Below are positions 8,574 to 17,132 of a stretch of 35,015 nucleotides of DNA, in pieces. How positions within the stretch are numbered: position 1 is the first letter of the stretch; each line of letters opens with the position of its first letter. Under the pieces are notes generated by a model. That model was not told where the DNA came from. It saw only the letters and a list, made by a program, of their open reading frames with translations, and ran no database searches. Position numbers and translations under genes: made by a program. The DNA is from Acidimicrobiaceae bacterium (GTDB lineage: Bacteria; Actinomycetota; Acidimicrobiia; Acidimicrobiales; Poriferisodalaceae): the NCBI GenBank assembly GCA_002705305.1, contig PAHW01000006.1, forward strand, positions 6,727 through 41,741, read 5' to 3'.

Positions 8574-10910
8574 GTGATCACCGAGTCCCTTTCGGGCAAA
8601 CGAATAGCGGTGACCGGGAGTACAGGGTTTCTCGGTACCGCTCTAGTCGAGCGTCTGCTGAGGTCCGTGCCTGATTGTGAGTTGGTTCTGCTCGTGCGAC
8701 CCACTCGCCGCAACAGCGCAGAACGCCGAGTCGAGAGGGAAATCTTGCGCAACGACGCCTTCGAAAGGCTTCGGTCGCAATGGGGCGACGAATTCGACGA
8801 AATTTGCCAACGGCGCGTCGCTGTCGTGTCCGGTGATGTATCAAGCGAAGGTCTCGACCTCAGTGAAGCCGACCGGCAAATCTTCGTGTCGTGCGACGTG
8901 ATCATTCACTCCGCCGCTACCGTCAGCTTCGACAGCCCGCTTGATAGTTCGATCGAGATCAACTTGCTGGGACCCAATCGGGTCTTGGACCTTCTCAAGG
9001 AAGCGTCTGCTACGCCGCACCTGATCGCGGTATCGACTTGCTACGTGGCCGGAAATCGGCGCGGGGCCGCGAACGAGGAATTTCTCGCGGGTACACCTTT
9101 TCAAGTGGATGTTGATTGGCGGGCAGAGGTTGACGCCGCTCGACGAACCCGGGCGGATCTTGACGCCAGAAGTCGAATACCCGAGCGGCTCACTTCTTTC
9201 CGTCGTGGCGCTAGGGAAGAGCTAGGCGCTGCTGGTTTACCCATGCTTGCCGCCAAAACCGAGCAACTGCGGGAAGCTTGGGTCAACGACCAGATGGTGG
9301 AAGCTGGGCGAAGCAGAGCAACCTCACTTGGCTGGCCCGATGTGTACACCTACTCAAAAGCGTTGGGGGAAACGGCTCTTGTTGAACTTCACGGCGACGT
9401 ACCAGTAAGCATTGTTCGCCCTTCAATCATCGAATCAGCTTGGACTGATCCGGCGCCTGGATGGATTCGCGGCTTTCGAATGGCCGAGCCACTCATCGTG
9501 TCTTTCGCTAAGGGGGAATTGAACACTTTTCCGGGTTACCCCGAAGGAATTATCGATGTCATTCCTGTCGATATGGTCGCGGCGGCGATTATCGCGGTGG
9601 CCGCAAAGGGTCCCGAAACCAAACCTGAGGTTTTCCAGGTCGCGTCGGGTTCAACTAACCCCCTCCAATTTAAAAAGCTTCTGAACACGACAATGGAGTG
9701 GTTCCGCGAACATCCCGTCTACGACGCGAACGGGCATCCCACTGCAAGCACCGAATGGAAGTACGCGGGCTCTAGCGGCCTCGAAGAACAGCTCGGCCGC
9801 GTCGTCAAGGCTTTCGACTTGGCGGCGAAGGTGATCAACAGACTTCCGATCCGAGGAGAAAATAGCTTCACGAGCAAATTCGCCGAACGGCGTCAGAATC
9901 TTGACCAAATAAAAGGTTACGTAGAGATCTACGGTGCCTATGGCAAGTGTGAAGCGCTGTACGGGATAGAACGAACCTTGTCGCTGTGGAACTCCCTACC
10001 GTCGAAAGACCAAAGTGAGTTTGGCTTCGACCCAAGCGTCATCGATTGGCATCACTACATCACCGAAGTACATCTCCCAACGGTGGTCGTTCAAGCTCGA
10101 GTGAAAACCTCCCCTGAAAAACGCACCGGTCCAAGCCGATCTGAGCGCCTCCGGGGCGCTGTTCTTGATCCGGATCGACACTTCGCTGCATTCGATTTAG
10201 AAAACACGTTGATAGCTAGCAACGTGGTGGAAAGCTATGCGTGGCTCGCCACTCGCCATCTGGGGACAAGGAAACGGGTCGAATTTACCCTCAAGACTCT
10301 GAGCGAAACCCCTGGCCTGTGGCGCCGAGATAAACGCGACCGAACCGACTTCCTTCGCCATTTCTATCAGCGGTACAAAGGCGCACCAATCGATGAGTTG
10401 GAGGCCGACGCGGCTGAAATGCTGAGCGAGTTGATCTTGATCAAAGCTTTCCCGGCAGGGCTACGTCGAGTGCGGGCACATCGAGCTGCGGGCCATCGCA
10501 CAGTGTTGATTACTGGTGCCTTAGATGTGGCGGTGGAACCCCTTCGTCCCCTCTTCGATCACATCATTGCTGCAAGCATCGATCGGAAAGACGGCAAGCT
10601 CACCGGCGAAATGCTAGATGTGCCCCCCACGGGAGAAGTACGCGCTCAGTTGATGGTGAACTGGGCTATCCAAAACGACCTCGACCCTGCACAGGGAGTC
10701 GCTTACGCTGACTCAGCATCGGATCTGCCAATGTTGGAAGCCGTTGGATATCCCGTTGCAGTGAACCCGGAAACCCGACTGGTAACTATTGCAGAACGGA
10801 GAGGCTGGTTGACCGAAAACTGGCCCAAGACCGCTGGCGCTCCCAAACCGCTGTTGCCAATGGGTCAAAGGCCACGAATCAGACCGACGTACCAAGGAGC
10901 CCACTCGTGA
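8574..10910 (+). CDS. Fatty acyl-CoA reductase-like SDR fused to a HAD-IB phosphatase-like domain
   Basis: A 778-residue two-domain protein. Residues 10 to about 400 are an extended SDR of the acyl-CoA/thioester reductase type: VTGSTGFLG gives the NAD(P) motif GxxGxxG (15-21), VSTCYVAG is the active-site strand and YTYSK (258-262) holds the YxxxK pair. Residues from about 535 are a HAD-IB hydrolase domain: FDLENT (540-545), LITGAL (motif II, 645-650) and YADSASDLPML (motif IV, 711-721). In motif I the second Asp is Glu (D541, E543), so phosphatase activity is uncertain. The predicted role is reduction or epimerisation of a lipid thioester, with the HAD domain acting on a phosphate ester. The GTG 8574 start follows the promoter directly; the frame stays open upstream, but longer starts would overlap the operator. 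The stop overlaps the next start as GTGA. Confidence 0.85.
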   Translation: MITESLSGKRIAVTGSTGFLGTALVERLLRSVPDCELVLLVRPTRRNSAERRVEREILRNDAFERLRSQWGDEFDEICQRRVAVVSGDVSSEGLDLSEADRQIFVSCDVIIHSAATVSFDSPLDSSIEINLLGPNRVLDLLKEASATPHLIAVSTCYVAGNRRGAANEEFLAGTPFQVDVDWRAEVDAARRTRADLDARSRIPERLTSFRRGAREELGAAGLPMLAAKTEQLREAWVNDQMVEAGRSRATSLGWPDVYTYSKALGETALVELHGDVPVSIVRPSIIESAWTDPAPGWIRGFRMAEPLIVSFAKGELNTFPGYPEGIIDVIPVDMVAAAIIAVAAKGPETKPEVFQVASGSTNPLQFKKLLNTTMEWFREHPVYDANGHPTASTEWKYAGSSGLEEQLGRVVKAFDLAAKVINRLPIRGENSFTSKFAERRQNLDQIKGYVEIYGAYGKCEALYGIERTLSLWNSLPSKDQSEFGFDPSVIDWHHYITEVHLPTVVVQARVKTSPEKRTGPSRSERLRGAVLDPDRHFAAFDLENTLIASNVVESYAWLATRHLGTRKRVEFTLKTLSETPGLWRRDKRDRTDFLRHFYQRYKGAPIDELEADAAEMLSELILIKAFPAGLRRVRAHRAAGHRTVLITGALDVAVEPLRPLFDHIIAASIDRKDGKLTGEMLDVPPTGEVRAQLMVNWAIQNDLDPAQGVAYADSASDLPMLEAVGYPVAVNPETRLVTIAERRGWLTENWPKTAGAPKPLLPMGQRPRIRPTYQGAHS

Positions 10911-12496
10911 CGGCCCGTCGCGGTCTCGTCCTCGACGTCGACCGAACCACTCCTCCGATCGTCTTTCATCACGGCGAGGGTTTCCGATTTGAGAAGCTAC
11001 CTACAGGAAGCCGCGTCGTTTATCCCAATGAACCCATCGACCCGATCGAAGACGTCGACAGTGCTATTCGGCACGCCCTCGCTAATCCAGTGGGTGATTC
11101 ACCTCCCTTGGAGGCGCTCCTCACACCCGGAATGAAATTGACCATCGCTTTCGATGACATTTCCCTGCCGCTGCCACAGATGCAAGCTCCAGACATTCGC
11201 GGGCGCATCATCGAACAAGTACTTGACGTCGCTGCCGCCTCCGGCGTTGACGATGTGCATCTCATTGCTGCGCTCGCGCTTCACCGCAGAATGACCGAAA
11301 CAGAATTGCGCCACGCGGTCGGAGACCGCGTCTACGACGCCTTTGCTCCGAATGGACAGTTGTACAATTTCGACGCTGAAGATCCCGAAGGTTTGACCCA
11401 TTTAGGTGAAACCGATCACGGCGAAGAGGTCGTCATCTCAACGCGAGCTGTTGAATCCGACCTCATCGTCTATGTCAACATCAACCTGGTCTCAATGGAC
11501 GGCGGACACAAAAGCGTCGCGACTGGCTTATCGGGTTACACCGCACTGCGACATCACCACAACGTCGACACCATGCGTCGTTCGAAGTCGTTCATGGACC
11601 AAGAGAACAGCGAACTTCACACAAAGAATTGGCGGCAAGGGCGGCTGATTCGAGACTCGGACATCAAAATCTTTCAGATTGAAACAACCCTCAACAACGA
11701 CACCTTTCCTTCTCCATGGGATTTTCTGCAAAAACGCGAATGGGAGATGTCCTCCAAGGACCGAGTGATGCTTCTGGGCACAAAGAAGGTTTTGGACAAA
11801 ATTCCTCGACGCTCCGCGCGTTCAATCTTCCAAGGCATTCGCGCGCCGTTTGGTCTGACGTCAATTCAGGCAGGTGAAGTCGAAGCGGTACATGAAATCA
11901 CCACCGAGAATGTGTACAAGCAACACCTCGTCCGAGTTGAGGGTCAGACCGACATTCTTTCGATGGGCCTTCCCTATCTCGGCCCGTATAACGTCAATTC
12001 GATAATGAACCCGATTCTGGTTGCTTGTCTCGGGTTGGGCTATTTCTTTAACCTTTATAGGGGCAAGCCATTAGTGCGCGAAGGTGGGGTGGTGATAATG
12101 AGTCACCCCACGCCGTGGGAGTTTCATCCGGTCCACCATCCGAGCTACATAGATTTCTTCGAAGAGGTGCTGGCCGACAGCACCGATCCGGAGGAAGTCG
12201 AGAAGAAATATGAGAAACGTTACGCTGAGGATGAGTGGTATCGACATCTCTATCGGACGTCGTACGCCTACCACGGTGTGCATCCCTTCTATATGTGGTA
12301 TTGGTGCTCTCATGCACTCGAACACGTTGGCCAGGTGATCGTCGTGGGAGGAGATCAGCGAGCAGTCAAACGTATGGGCTTTCGCTCAGCCACCACTATG
12401 CGCGACGCTCTTGAGATGGCAACCGATGTTGTTGGTCGCGATCCGACTCTCACCCATATTCACAATCCGCCGGTCCTCATGGCTGATGTGGTGTAG
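10907..12496 (+). CDS. LarA-like (DUF2088) protein
   Basis: A 529-residue protein with the N-terminal fold of nickel-dependent lactate racemase LarA. LIAALALHRRMTETEL (119-134) matches the ATGxHRxxTxxE motif (H126), and GGHKSVATGLSG with downstream HHHN (199-219) matches the segment carrying the cofactor-linking Lys (K202) and a following His (H218, 16 residues on, as in LarA). Two features differ by eye: DDISLPLP replaces the DxTRP motif, so its Arg is lost, and the His ten residues before the Lys is absent. The C-terminal 200 residues, rich in His, Tyr and Trp (HPTPWEFHPVHHPSY), exceed normal LarA length. No larB, larC or larE is in the window. Lactate racemisation is unlikely; stereochemical or redox chemistry on a 2- or 3-hydroxyacyl lipid is inference. 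It is coupled by GTGA overlap to the SDR-HAD gene. Confidence 0.75.
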   Translation: MTARRGLVLDVDRTTPPIVFHHGEGFRFEKLPTGSRVVYPNEPIDPIEDVDSAIRHALANPVGDSPPLEALLTPGMKLTIAFDDISLPLPQMQAPDIRGRIIEQVLDVAAASGVDDVHLIAALALHRRMTETELRHAVGDRVYDAFAPNGQLYNFDAEDPEGLTHLGETDHGEEVVISTRAVESDLIVYVNINLVSMDGGHKSVATGLSGYTALRHHHNVDTMRRSKSFMDQENSELHTKNWRQGRLIRDSDIKIFQIETTLNNDTFPSPWDFLQKREWEMSSKDRVMLLGTKKVLDKIPRRSARSIFQGIRAPFGLTSIQAGEVEAVHEITTENVYKQHLVRVEGQTDILSMGLPYLGPYNVNSIMNPILVACLGLGYFFNLYRGKPLVREGGVVIMSHPTPWEFHPVHHPSYIDFFEEVLADSTDPEEVEKKYEKRYAEDEWYRHLYRTSYAYHGVHPFYMWYWCSHALEHVGQVIVVGGDQRAVKRMGFRSATTMRDALEMATDVVGRDPTLTHIHNPPVLMADVV

Positions 12497-12508
12497 TTCG
12501 GAACGACG

Positions 12509-13468
12509 ATGACGGATCCGAACCGCCGACCTGCGATCAGTCATCTGACTAATCGACGCGCCAAAGCGTCATTGTCTCGCGTAGTACGTAAGGTTGAATT
12601 TCCTTTAAAGGCCGCCGAAACGCCTGAGGGAGAAATACCGCTTCCCCCCAACACCGGCGCGAACTACGAGACCGACTGGGCACGACGGTATGCCTCCAGA
12701 GTCACTCGCCGGTTAGCGCTCGCCACTGTTGGAACGGCAGTTATCGGGTACTACGCCAACCCGACGATACGAGGTTTAGACCGTCTCCACGATCTCGACG
12801 GTCCCGCAATCTTTGCAGCGAATCACCAAAGTCATGCGGACACGTTGTTGATGTTGACATCAATGCCGGCGCCTTGGAAACATAAAGCCTTTGTGGGGGC
12901 AGCTGCTGACTACTTCTTCGGTAATCGCTTCGCTGCGGTTCTCTCGTCGTTGTTCATTGGGGCTATTCCCATCGAACGCACTTCGATAAACCGCAACACC
13001 ATCGATAAGGCGGTGGACCTACTCCGGAGTGGTTGGAGCATGGTGATCTATCCCGAGGGTGGACGTTCGCCCGACGGATGGGGTCAGGAGTTCCGCCCCG
13101 GTGCCGCCTTCTTGGCGAAGCAAGCTGGAGTACCTGTGGTGCCCGTGCACATCCGAGGCACTTTCGACATTTTACGTAAAGGCCGAAATTGGCCTAAGAG
13201 GTCCAAGGCGATCGTGAATTTCGGGCGCCCCCTTGAATTTGCTGAAGAAGATAACAATCGAAGGTTCACTCGAAAGCTGCAAGCCGCGGTTGAGTCGCTG
13301 GCCGATGAGACCGCTACCGGTAATTGGTTTGCAGCCCGCCAAAGAGCGCACGCCGAAGATAGTCCAGGGCTTCAGGGCCCCAACACAGCTCCATGGCGTC
13401 GCCGCTGGGTCTTAACCGAAAATCAGGGCGAGCAAGCTGATACCAACCGTCGCTGGCCTTACCTTTAA
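12509..13468 (+). CDS. PlsC-like 1-acylglycerol-3-phosphate O-acyltransferase
   Basis: A 319-residue acyltransferase of the PlsC/LPLAT family. The four motifs are in order: NHQSHAD (H106 to D111, the HX4D catalytic pair), AIPIERTSI (152-160), VIYPEGGRSPDG (179-190) and VPVVPVHIRG (208-217). The family transfers acyl chains to lysophosphatidate or related lipids at the inner membrane face; a hydrophobic segment at about 68-84 may anchor it. The first 50 residues are basic and unusual for PlsC. It starts 12 bases after the LarA-like stop without a strong ribosome-binding site, so it is probably the third gene of the TetR-controlled operon. HAD-PlsC fusions are known in mycobacteria (Rv2483c), which supports a functional link to the HAD domain two genes upstream. 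The acyl acceptor is unknown. Confidence 0.9.
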   Translation: MTDPNRRPAISHLTNRRAKASLSRVVRKVEFPLKAAETPEGEIPLPPNTGANYETDWARRYASRVTRRLALATVGTAVIGYYANPTIRGLDRLHDLDGPAIFAANHQSHADTLLMLTSMPAPWKHKAFVGAAADYFFGNRFAAVLSSLFIGAIPIERTSINRNTIDKAVDLLRSGWSMVIYPEGGRSPDGWGQEFRPGAAFLAKQAGVPVVPVHIRGTFDILRKGRNWPKRSKAIVNFGRPLEFAEEDNNRRFTRKLQAAVESLADETATGNWFAARQRAHAEDSPGLQGPNTAPWRRRWVLTENQGEQADTNRRWPYL

Positions 13469-13551
13469 GGTTTCAACGCCGGTGATGAAATGCCGCCAAG
13501 GGCATATTGTTATTAGTGCACCCGCAATGCATGCTTACAGAGGGAGCCCAA

Positions 13552-15831
13552 ATGCCAGTTGCCGCGAAAACACCCATAGAGCTGATTGAGAGCGTTTACG
13601 CCAATCTTGCTGAGAACACAGCGATGGGACGCGAAAAACTGGGTCGACCTTTAACTCTTGCCGAAAAGATATTGATCAATCACCTCGCGTCAACTGATCA
13701 AGAATTGGAACGCGGCGTCAGTTATGTGGATCTACGTCCAGACCGCGTCGCGATGCAGGACGCGACCGCGCAAATGGCTTGGCTCCAGTTCATGACAGCG
13801 GGACTCACTGAAGTCGCAGTACCTACAACCACCCACTGCGATCATCTCATTCAAGCTCGCGACGACGGCAAAACTGATCTTCTCACAGCGAATGAAAACA
13901 ACGAAGAGGTCTACGACTTTCTGGAAAGCGTGTGCGCCAAGTTTGGGGCTGGTTTTTGGACGCCAGGAAGCGGCATCATCCATCAGGTTGTTCTCGAACA
14001 GTACGCGTTTCCCGGCGGGATGATGATTGGGACCGATAGTCACACACCTAATGCCGGCGGCTTAGGGATGGTCGCTGTCGGTGTAGGTGGCGCCGATGCC
14101 GTTGACGTGATGACTGGATTCGCCTGGAACGTTCGTTGGCCTAAGGCAATCGGCGTGAAGTTGACCGGGGAACTTTCTGGTTGGAGCGCGCCGAAAGACA
14201 TCATCTTGAAGGTCGCTGAGATCCTCACGGTGGACGGAGGAACCGGAGCAATTGTTGAATACTTCGGTTCTGGGGCCGAGTCATTGAGTTGCACGGGAAA
14301 GGCAACCATATGCAACATGGGAGCAGAAATCGGCGCCACTACTTCACTCTTCGGATACGACGAAGCCATGGGTCGTTATCTCAAATCCACCGGACGCGAA
14401 AACGTCTCCGATGCGGCCGACCAAGTTGCCGAGCACCTGCGAGCAGACCAGGGCGTGTTGGAGGATCCTGGCGCGTTCTACGACGAGCTTATTGAGATTG
14501 ATTTGTCCACTCTTGGTCCTCACATCAACGGACCGCACACTCCCGATTTGGCTCGAGAAGTCGGGGCTCTCGGCGACGAAGCGATCGAGAATGGTTGGCC
14601 GACCCGCATTAGCGCTGCTCTCATCGGGTCATGCACAAATTCCAGTTACGAAGACATCACCCGCGCTGCGAGCATTGCTCGTGAGGCGGCTTCTCACGGA
14701 CTGACTGCAAAATCAAAACTTTTGGTCACCCCGGGATCGGAACAGATCCGCGCCACAATCGAACGCGATGGACTTCTGGCAGATTTCGAAGCTTTGGGGG
14801 CCACCGTGCTAGCTAATGCCTGCGGCCCCTGCATTGGGCAGTGGGACAGAAGCGCCGAATCTGGCCACACGCCAGGAAAGGCCAACGTCATCGTCACGTC
14901 GTACAATCGCAACTTCCCCAAGCGAAATGATGGTGACGCGGCCACCCTCGCGTTTGTCACTTCGCCTGAAACGGTGATAGCGCTTGCCTTGGCGGGGGAC
15001 GTCAACTTCGACCCCTTAAGGGACACTCTTACCAACGACCTAGGAGAAGAGGTCGCTCTATCGGTGCCGGTGGGCATCGAGTTACCTCCGCAAGGTTTTG
15101 ATCCGGGTCGGGACACTTTCGTCGGTCCTCCGGCAGATGGTTCGAGCGTTGAGGTGAAGGTGTCCCCGACATCGGATCGACTTCAGCTACTCGAACCGTT
15201 CGCACCTTGGGACGGTTCTGATTATGAAGATCTCCCGGTGTTGGTAAAGGCGCGAGGCAAATTCACGACAGATCACATTTCCATGGCGGGACCTTGGCTG
15301 AAATATCGAGGTCACTTGGAGAACATCTCCGGCAATCTGTATCTAGGCGCGGTTAATGCGTACGACGGCTATGAAGTCGGGTACGGAAAAAATCAACTCA
15401 CTGGCGAAACTGAAGCCTTTCCCGAGATCGCCCGGTCGTATCACGAAGCCGGTCAAGGTTGGGTCGTCATTGGCGACGAAAACATGGGCGAAGGTTCGAG
15501 TCGGGAACACGCAGCAATGGAGCCTCGGTTCCGCGGCGGACTTGTAGCGATTGCGCGTTCATTTGCGCGTATTCATGAGACAAATCTGAAGAAACAGGGA
15601 ATGCTCCCTCTCACATTTGCTGACCCCGCTGATTATGAACAGATCGGACAAGATGATCGTATTGCCGTTCGTTCTCTAAGCAATCTCGCGCCGGGTAAGG
15701 AAGTGGAAGTTGAAGTTACCCAGCCGAATGGCAGCTCGTGGTCGTTCGCAACGAACCACTCTTTTAGCGAAGAGCAAATCGAATGGTTCCGAGCTGGATC
15801 AGCTTTGAACATCATCAGGGCTTCTTTTTGA
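13552..15831 (+). CDS. acn: Aconitate hydratase, mitochondrial type
   Basis: Aconitase interconverts citrate and isocitrate in the TCA cycle using a [4Fe-4S] cluster. The 759-residue protein follows animal mitochondrial ACO2 rather than bacterial AcnA or Acn[69 protein letters not shown] and [13 protein letters not shown] all match that type. Cluster cysteines are C361, C424 and C427, a constant offset of three from pig mitochondrial C358, C421 and C424. The swivel domain with [14 protein letters not shown] is at the C-terminus. The start is ATG 13552 with AGGGAG at 13541-13546; an upstream TTG at 13507 lacks support. A TATTGT box at 13505-13510 may be its -10. GC-rich hairpins follow the stop, and a LysR regulator comes next. 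Confidence 0.97.
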   Translation: MPVAAKTPIELIESVYANLAENTAMGREKLGRPLTLAEKILINHLASTDQELERGVSYVDLRPDRVAMQDATAQMAWLQFMTAGLTEVAVPTTTHCDHLIQARDDGKTDLLTANENNEEVYDFLESVCAKFGAGFWTPGSGIIHQVVLEQYAFPGGMMIGTDSHTPNAGGLGMVAVGVGGADAVDVMTGFAWNVRWPKAIGVKLTGELSGWSAPKDIILKVAEILTVDGGTGAIVEYFGSGAESLSCTGKATICNMGAEIGATTSLFGYDEAMGRYLKSTGRENVSDAADQVAEHLRADQGVLEDPGAFYDELIEIDLSTLGPHINGPHTPDLAREVGALGDEAIENGWPTRISAALIGSCTNSSYEDITRAASIAREAASHGLTAKSKLLVTPGSEQIRATIERDGLLADFEALGATVLANACGPCIGQWDRSAESGHTPGKANVIVTSYNRNFPKRNDGDAATLAFVTSPETVIALALAGDVNFDPLRDTLTNDLGEEVALSVPVGIELPPQGFDPGRDTFVGPPADGSSVEVKVSPTSDRLQLLEPFAPWDGSDYEDLPVLVKARGKFTTDHISMAGPWLKYRGHLENISGNLYLGAVNAYDGYEVGYGKNQLTGETEAFPEIARSYHEAGQGWVVIGDENMGEGSSREHAAMEPRFRGGLVAIARSFARIHETNLKKQGMLPLTFADPADYEQIGQDDRIAVRSLSNLAPGKEVEVEVTQPNGSSWSFATNHSFSEEQIEWFRAGSALNIIRASF

Positions 15832-15914
15832 GAAGCGTTTGATAATTGAGCAGCTTCACGGATTCGCGGTCAAGCCGTTAGGGAATGGACCTCGTTTGCC
15901 CCTGGTCAAAAGCA

Positions 15915-15943
15915 GAAACCGGCCCGGGGGGCGGGCCGGTTTC
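15915..15943 (+). terminator. GC-rich hairpin terminator after aconitase
   Basis: GAAACCGGCCC (15915-15925) and GGGCCGGTTTC (15933-15943) form a perfect 11-bp stem around a seven-base G-rich loop. There is no U-run beyond TTT in the stem, which is common for actinobacterial terminators. It lies 84 bases after the stop codon. Confidence 0.7.
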
Positions 15944-15960
15944 GAGAGCCGTTAGCAGGA

Positions 15961-16003
15961 AGGGTGCTCCGCCTCGGCTGACCGCCATGTCGGGGGGCAC
16001 CCT
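15961..16003 (+). terminator. Second hairpin after aconitase
   Basis: AGGGTGCTCC (15961-15970) pairs with GGGGCACCCT (15994-16003), ten pairs with one U-G wobble, enclosing 23 bases. It may be a backup terminator, or part of a structured RNA with the hairpin 17 bases upstream. Confidence 0.45.
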
Positions 16004-16114
16004 ATAGGCGGTTGATATGTTGTCGAGCGACTCGGGGGAAGCCGTTTGTTCCCGACATCAACTAACTTAGTTACCCATTGGTCATTCATCAAGTCGAAGT
16101 CGTAGATAGTTTTG

Positions 16115-16129
16115 ATCTATTTAATAGAT
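16115..16129. promoter_or_regulatory. LysR-type operator (T-N11-A dyad)
   Basis: ATCTAT-TTA-ATAGAT is a perfect inverted repeat, and TCTATTTAATAGA inside it has the T-N11-A form with dyad symmetry that LysR regulators recognise. It sits over the -35 and spacer region of the LysR gene's own promoter (-10 TACCCT at 16147-16152), the usual position for autorepression. Confidence 0.7.
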
Positions 16130-16146
16130 GGATCGCCCCATTCGAG

Positions 16147-16152
16147 TACCCT
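16147..16152 (+). promoter_or_regulatory. -10 box (TACCCT) of the LysR gene
   Basis: TACCCT lies six bases before ATG 16159, so the transcript is probably leaderless. No ribosome-binding site is present before this ATG. Confidence 0.5.
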
Positions 16153-16158
16153 GTTCTG

Positions 16159-17076
16159 ATGGAACTCAAACAGCTTGACGCGCTCACGGCTGTAGCAGAA
16201 CACGGTCGCTTTTCGGCTGCTGCCCGCGCCCTCGACACAGTCCAATCCAACATCTCGACACACATAGCCCGTCTTGAAGACGATCTGGGTGCACTCTTGG
16301 TCGACAGAAGCGCAGGAGAACTCACCGCCGAGGGTCAAGTTGTGTTGACCCGAGCGCGTCGAATCAATACTGAGCTGGCGGCGCTCCGCGACGACGTCGC
16401 GTCGATGACCTCCCGAGTTACGGGACGCGTGCGCATCGGGATTATCGGCACTACTGGACGCTGGTTACTCCCCCCTCTTTTGGACGAGCTGAGTCGTAGT
16501 TTCCCCGATGTTGCCACCACCGTGATCGACGCGACTACCAGCGCTCTCATTCCGATGCTCGAGCACGGTGATCTCGACCTCGCCATCATCAACACGCCTC
16601 TACAACATGACGAACTTTTCACGAGTCCAATGTTCGAAGAGAAACTCGTCGTTATAGCGCCGGAGGGGCACACACTCTCAGCTGACGGTGACCGACCGAT
16701 TGACATAGGAGAACTCGCAGAACACAAACTCCTACTGAGCCCGCCCGGCTCAAACTTGCGAATGCTGATCGATGAAGCAGCCCGACGCGAAAAGATCCAA
16801 CTACAGACCGTCGCTGAGCTTGACGGTATCCGACTCGCCGCCACCTTGGCTTTTCAGGGCTACGCTCCGGCGATTGTGCCTGTAACCGCGATCCCATCGT
16901 GGGTCGGTCGCGGAGGTTGGGCAGTCCTGTCACTGCAAGAAATGCCCCCGCGACGGGTCGGTTTGGCTGTCCGTCGACGGGGGATGCTTTCGGCACCAGC
17001 CTCCGCAACACGCGATGCACTGAGACAAGTAGTGCGGAAACTAGCGCCGACCATCGATGGGCTTACCGCGGTCTAA
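16159..17076 (+). CDS. LysR-family transcriptional regulator
   Basis: A 305-residue LysR-type regulator. The winged HTH is at the very start (ELKQLDALTAVAEHGRFSAAARAL, then QSNISTHIARLEDDLG, residues 2-50), followed by the linker helix and a periplasmic-binding-protein-like effector domain from about residue 90 (VRIGIIGTTGRWLLPPLL). The ATG at 16159 is chosen because LysR proteins begin this way and a -10 box lies six bases before it; extending to 16078 would add a sequence without family support and cover the operator. A T-N11-A dyad upstream suggests autoregulation. The gene lies between aconitase and a carboxyltransferase / citrate synthase pair, all on one strand, so control of citrate-cycle or acyl-CoA carboxylation genes is plausible. 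The effector is unknown. Confidence 0.93.
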   Translation: MELKQLDALTAVAEHGRFSAAARALDTVQSNISTHIARLEDDLGALLVDRSAGELTAEGQVVLTRARRINTELAALRDDVASMTSRVTGRVRIGIIGTTGRWLLPPLLDELSRSFPDVATTVIDATTSALIPMLEHGDLDLAIINTPLQHDELFTSPMFEEKLVVIAPEGHTLSADGDRPIDIGELAEHKLLLSPPGSNLRMLIDEAARREKIQLQTVAELDGIRLAATLAFQGYAPAIVPVTAIPSWVGRGGWAVLSLQEMPPRRVGLAVRRRGMLSAPASATRDALRQVVRKLAPTIDGLTAV

Positions 17077-17119
17077 CCATCTTGGAGTCGTTCAGCACTA
17101 CTCCAGGACACAACGCGCC

Positions 17120-17125
17120 TACGCT
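17120..17125 (+). promoter_or_regulatory. Candidate -10 box (TACGCT) for the carboxyltransferase gene
   Basis: TACGCT is seven bases upstream of GTG 17133, the leaderless spacing found repeatedly here. No clear -35 is seen. The box also helps decide the start codon. Confidence 0.4.
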
Positions 17126-17132
17126 CAGTGCC

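Larger units (their letters stand above)
15832..16158 (+). other. Non-coding interval between aconitase and the LysR gene
   Basis: This 327-base gap holds two strong hairpins (15915-15943 and 15961-16003), a looser long-range pairing (GTTGA at about 16011 and TGTCG at 16021 with CGACATCAAC at about 16053), a short dyad TAACTTAGTTA (16063-16073) and the LysR-type box at 16115-16129. I see no protein-coding frame worth calling and no tRNA. It reads as a terminator block followed by a regulatory region. Confidence 0.6.

Noticed and set aside
14694-15116. 140-codon minus-strand frame inside aconitase
   Set aside because: Low-complexity Ser/Arg/Ala content typical of antisense to a real gene; the aconitase motifs on the plus strand are decisive.
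16078-16158. 27-residue N-terminal extension of the LysR protein
   Set aside because: LysR proteins start at the HTH, and the extension covers the operator and -10 box.
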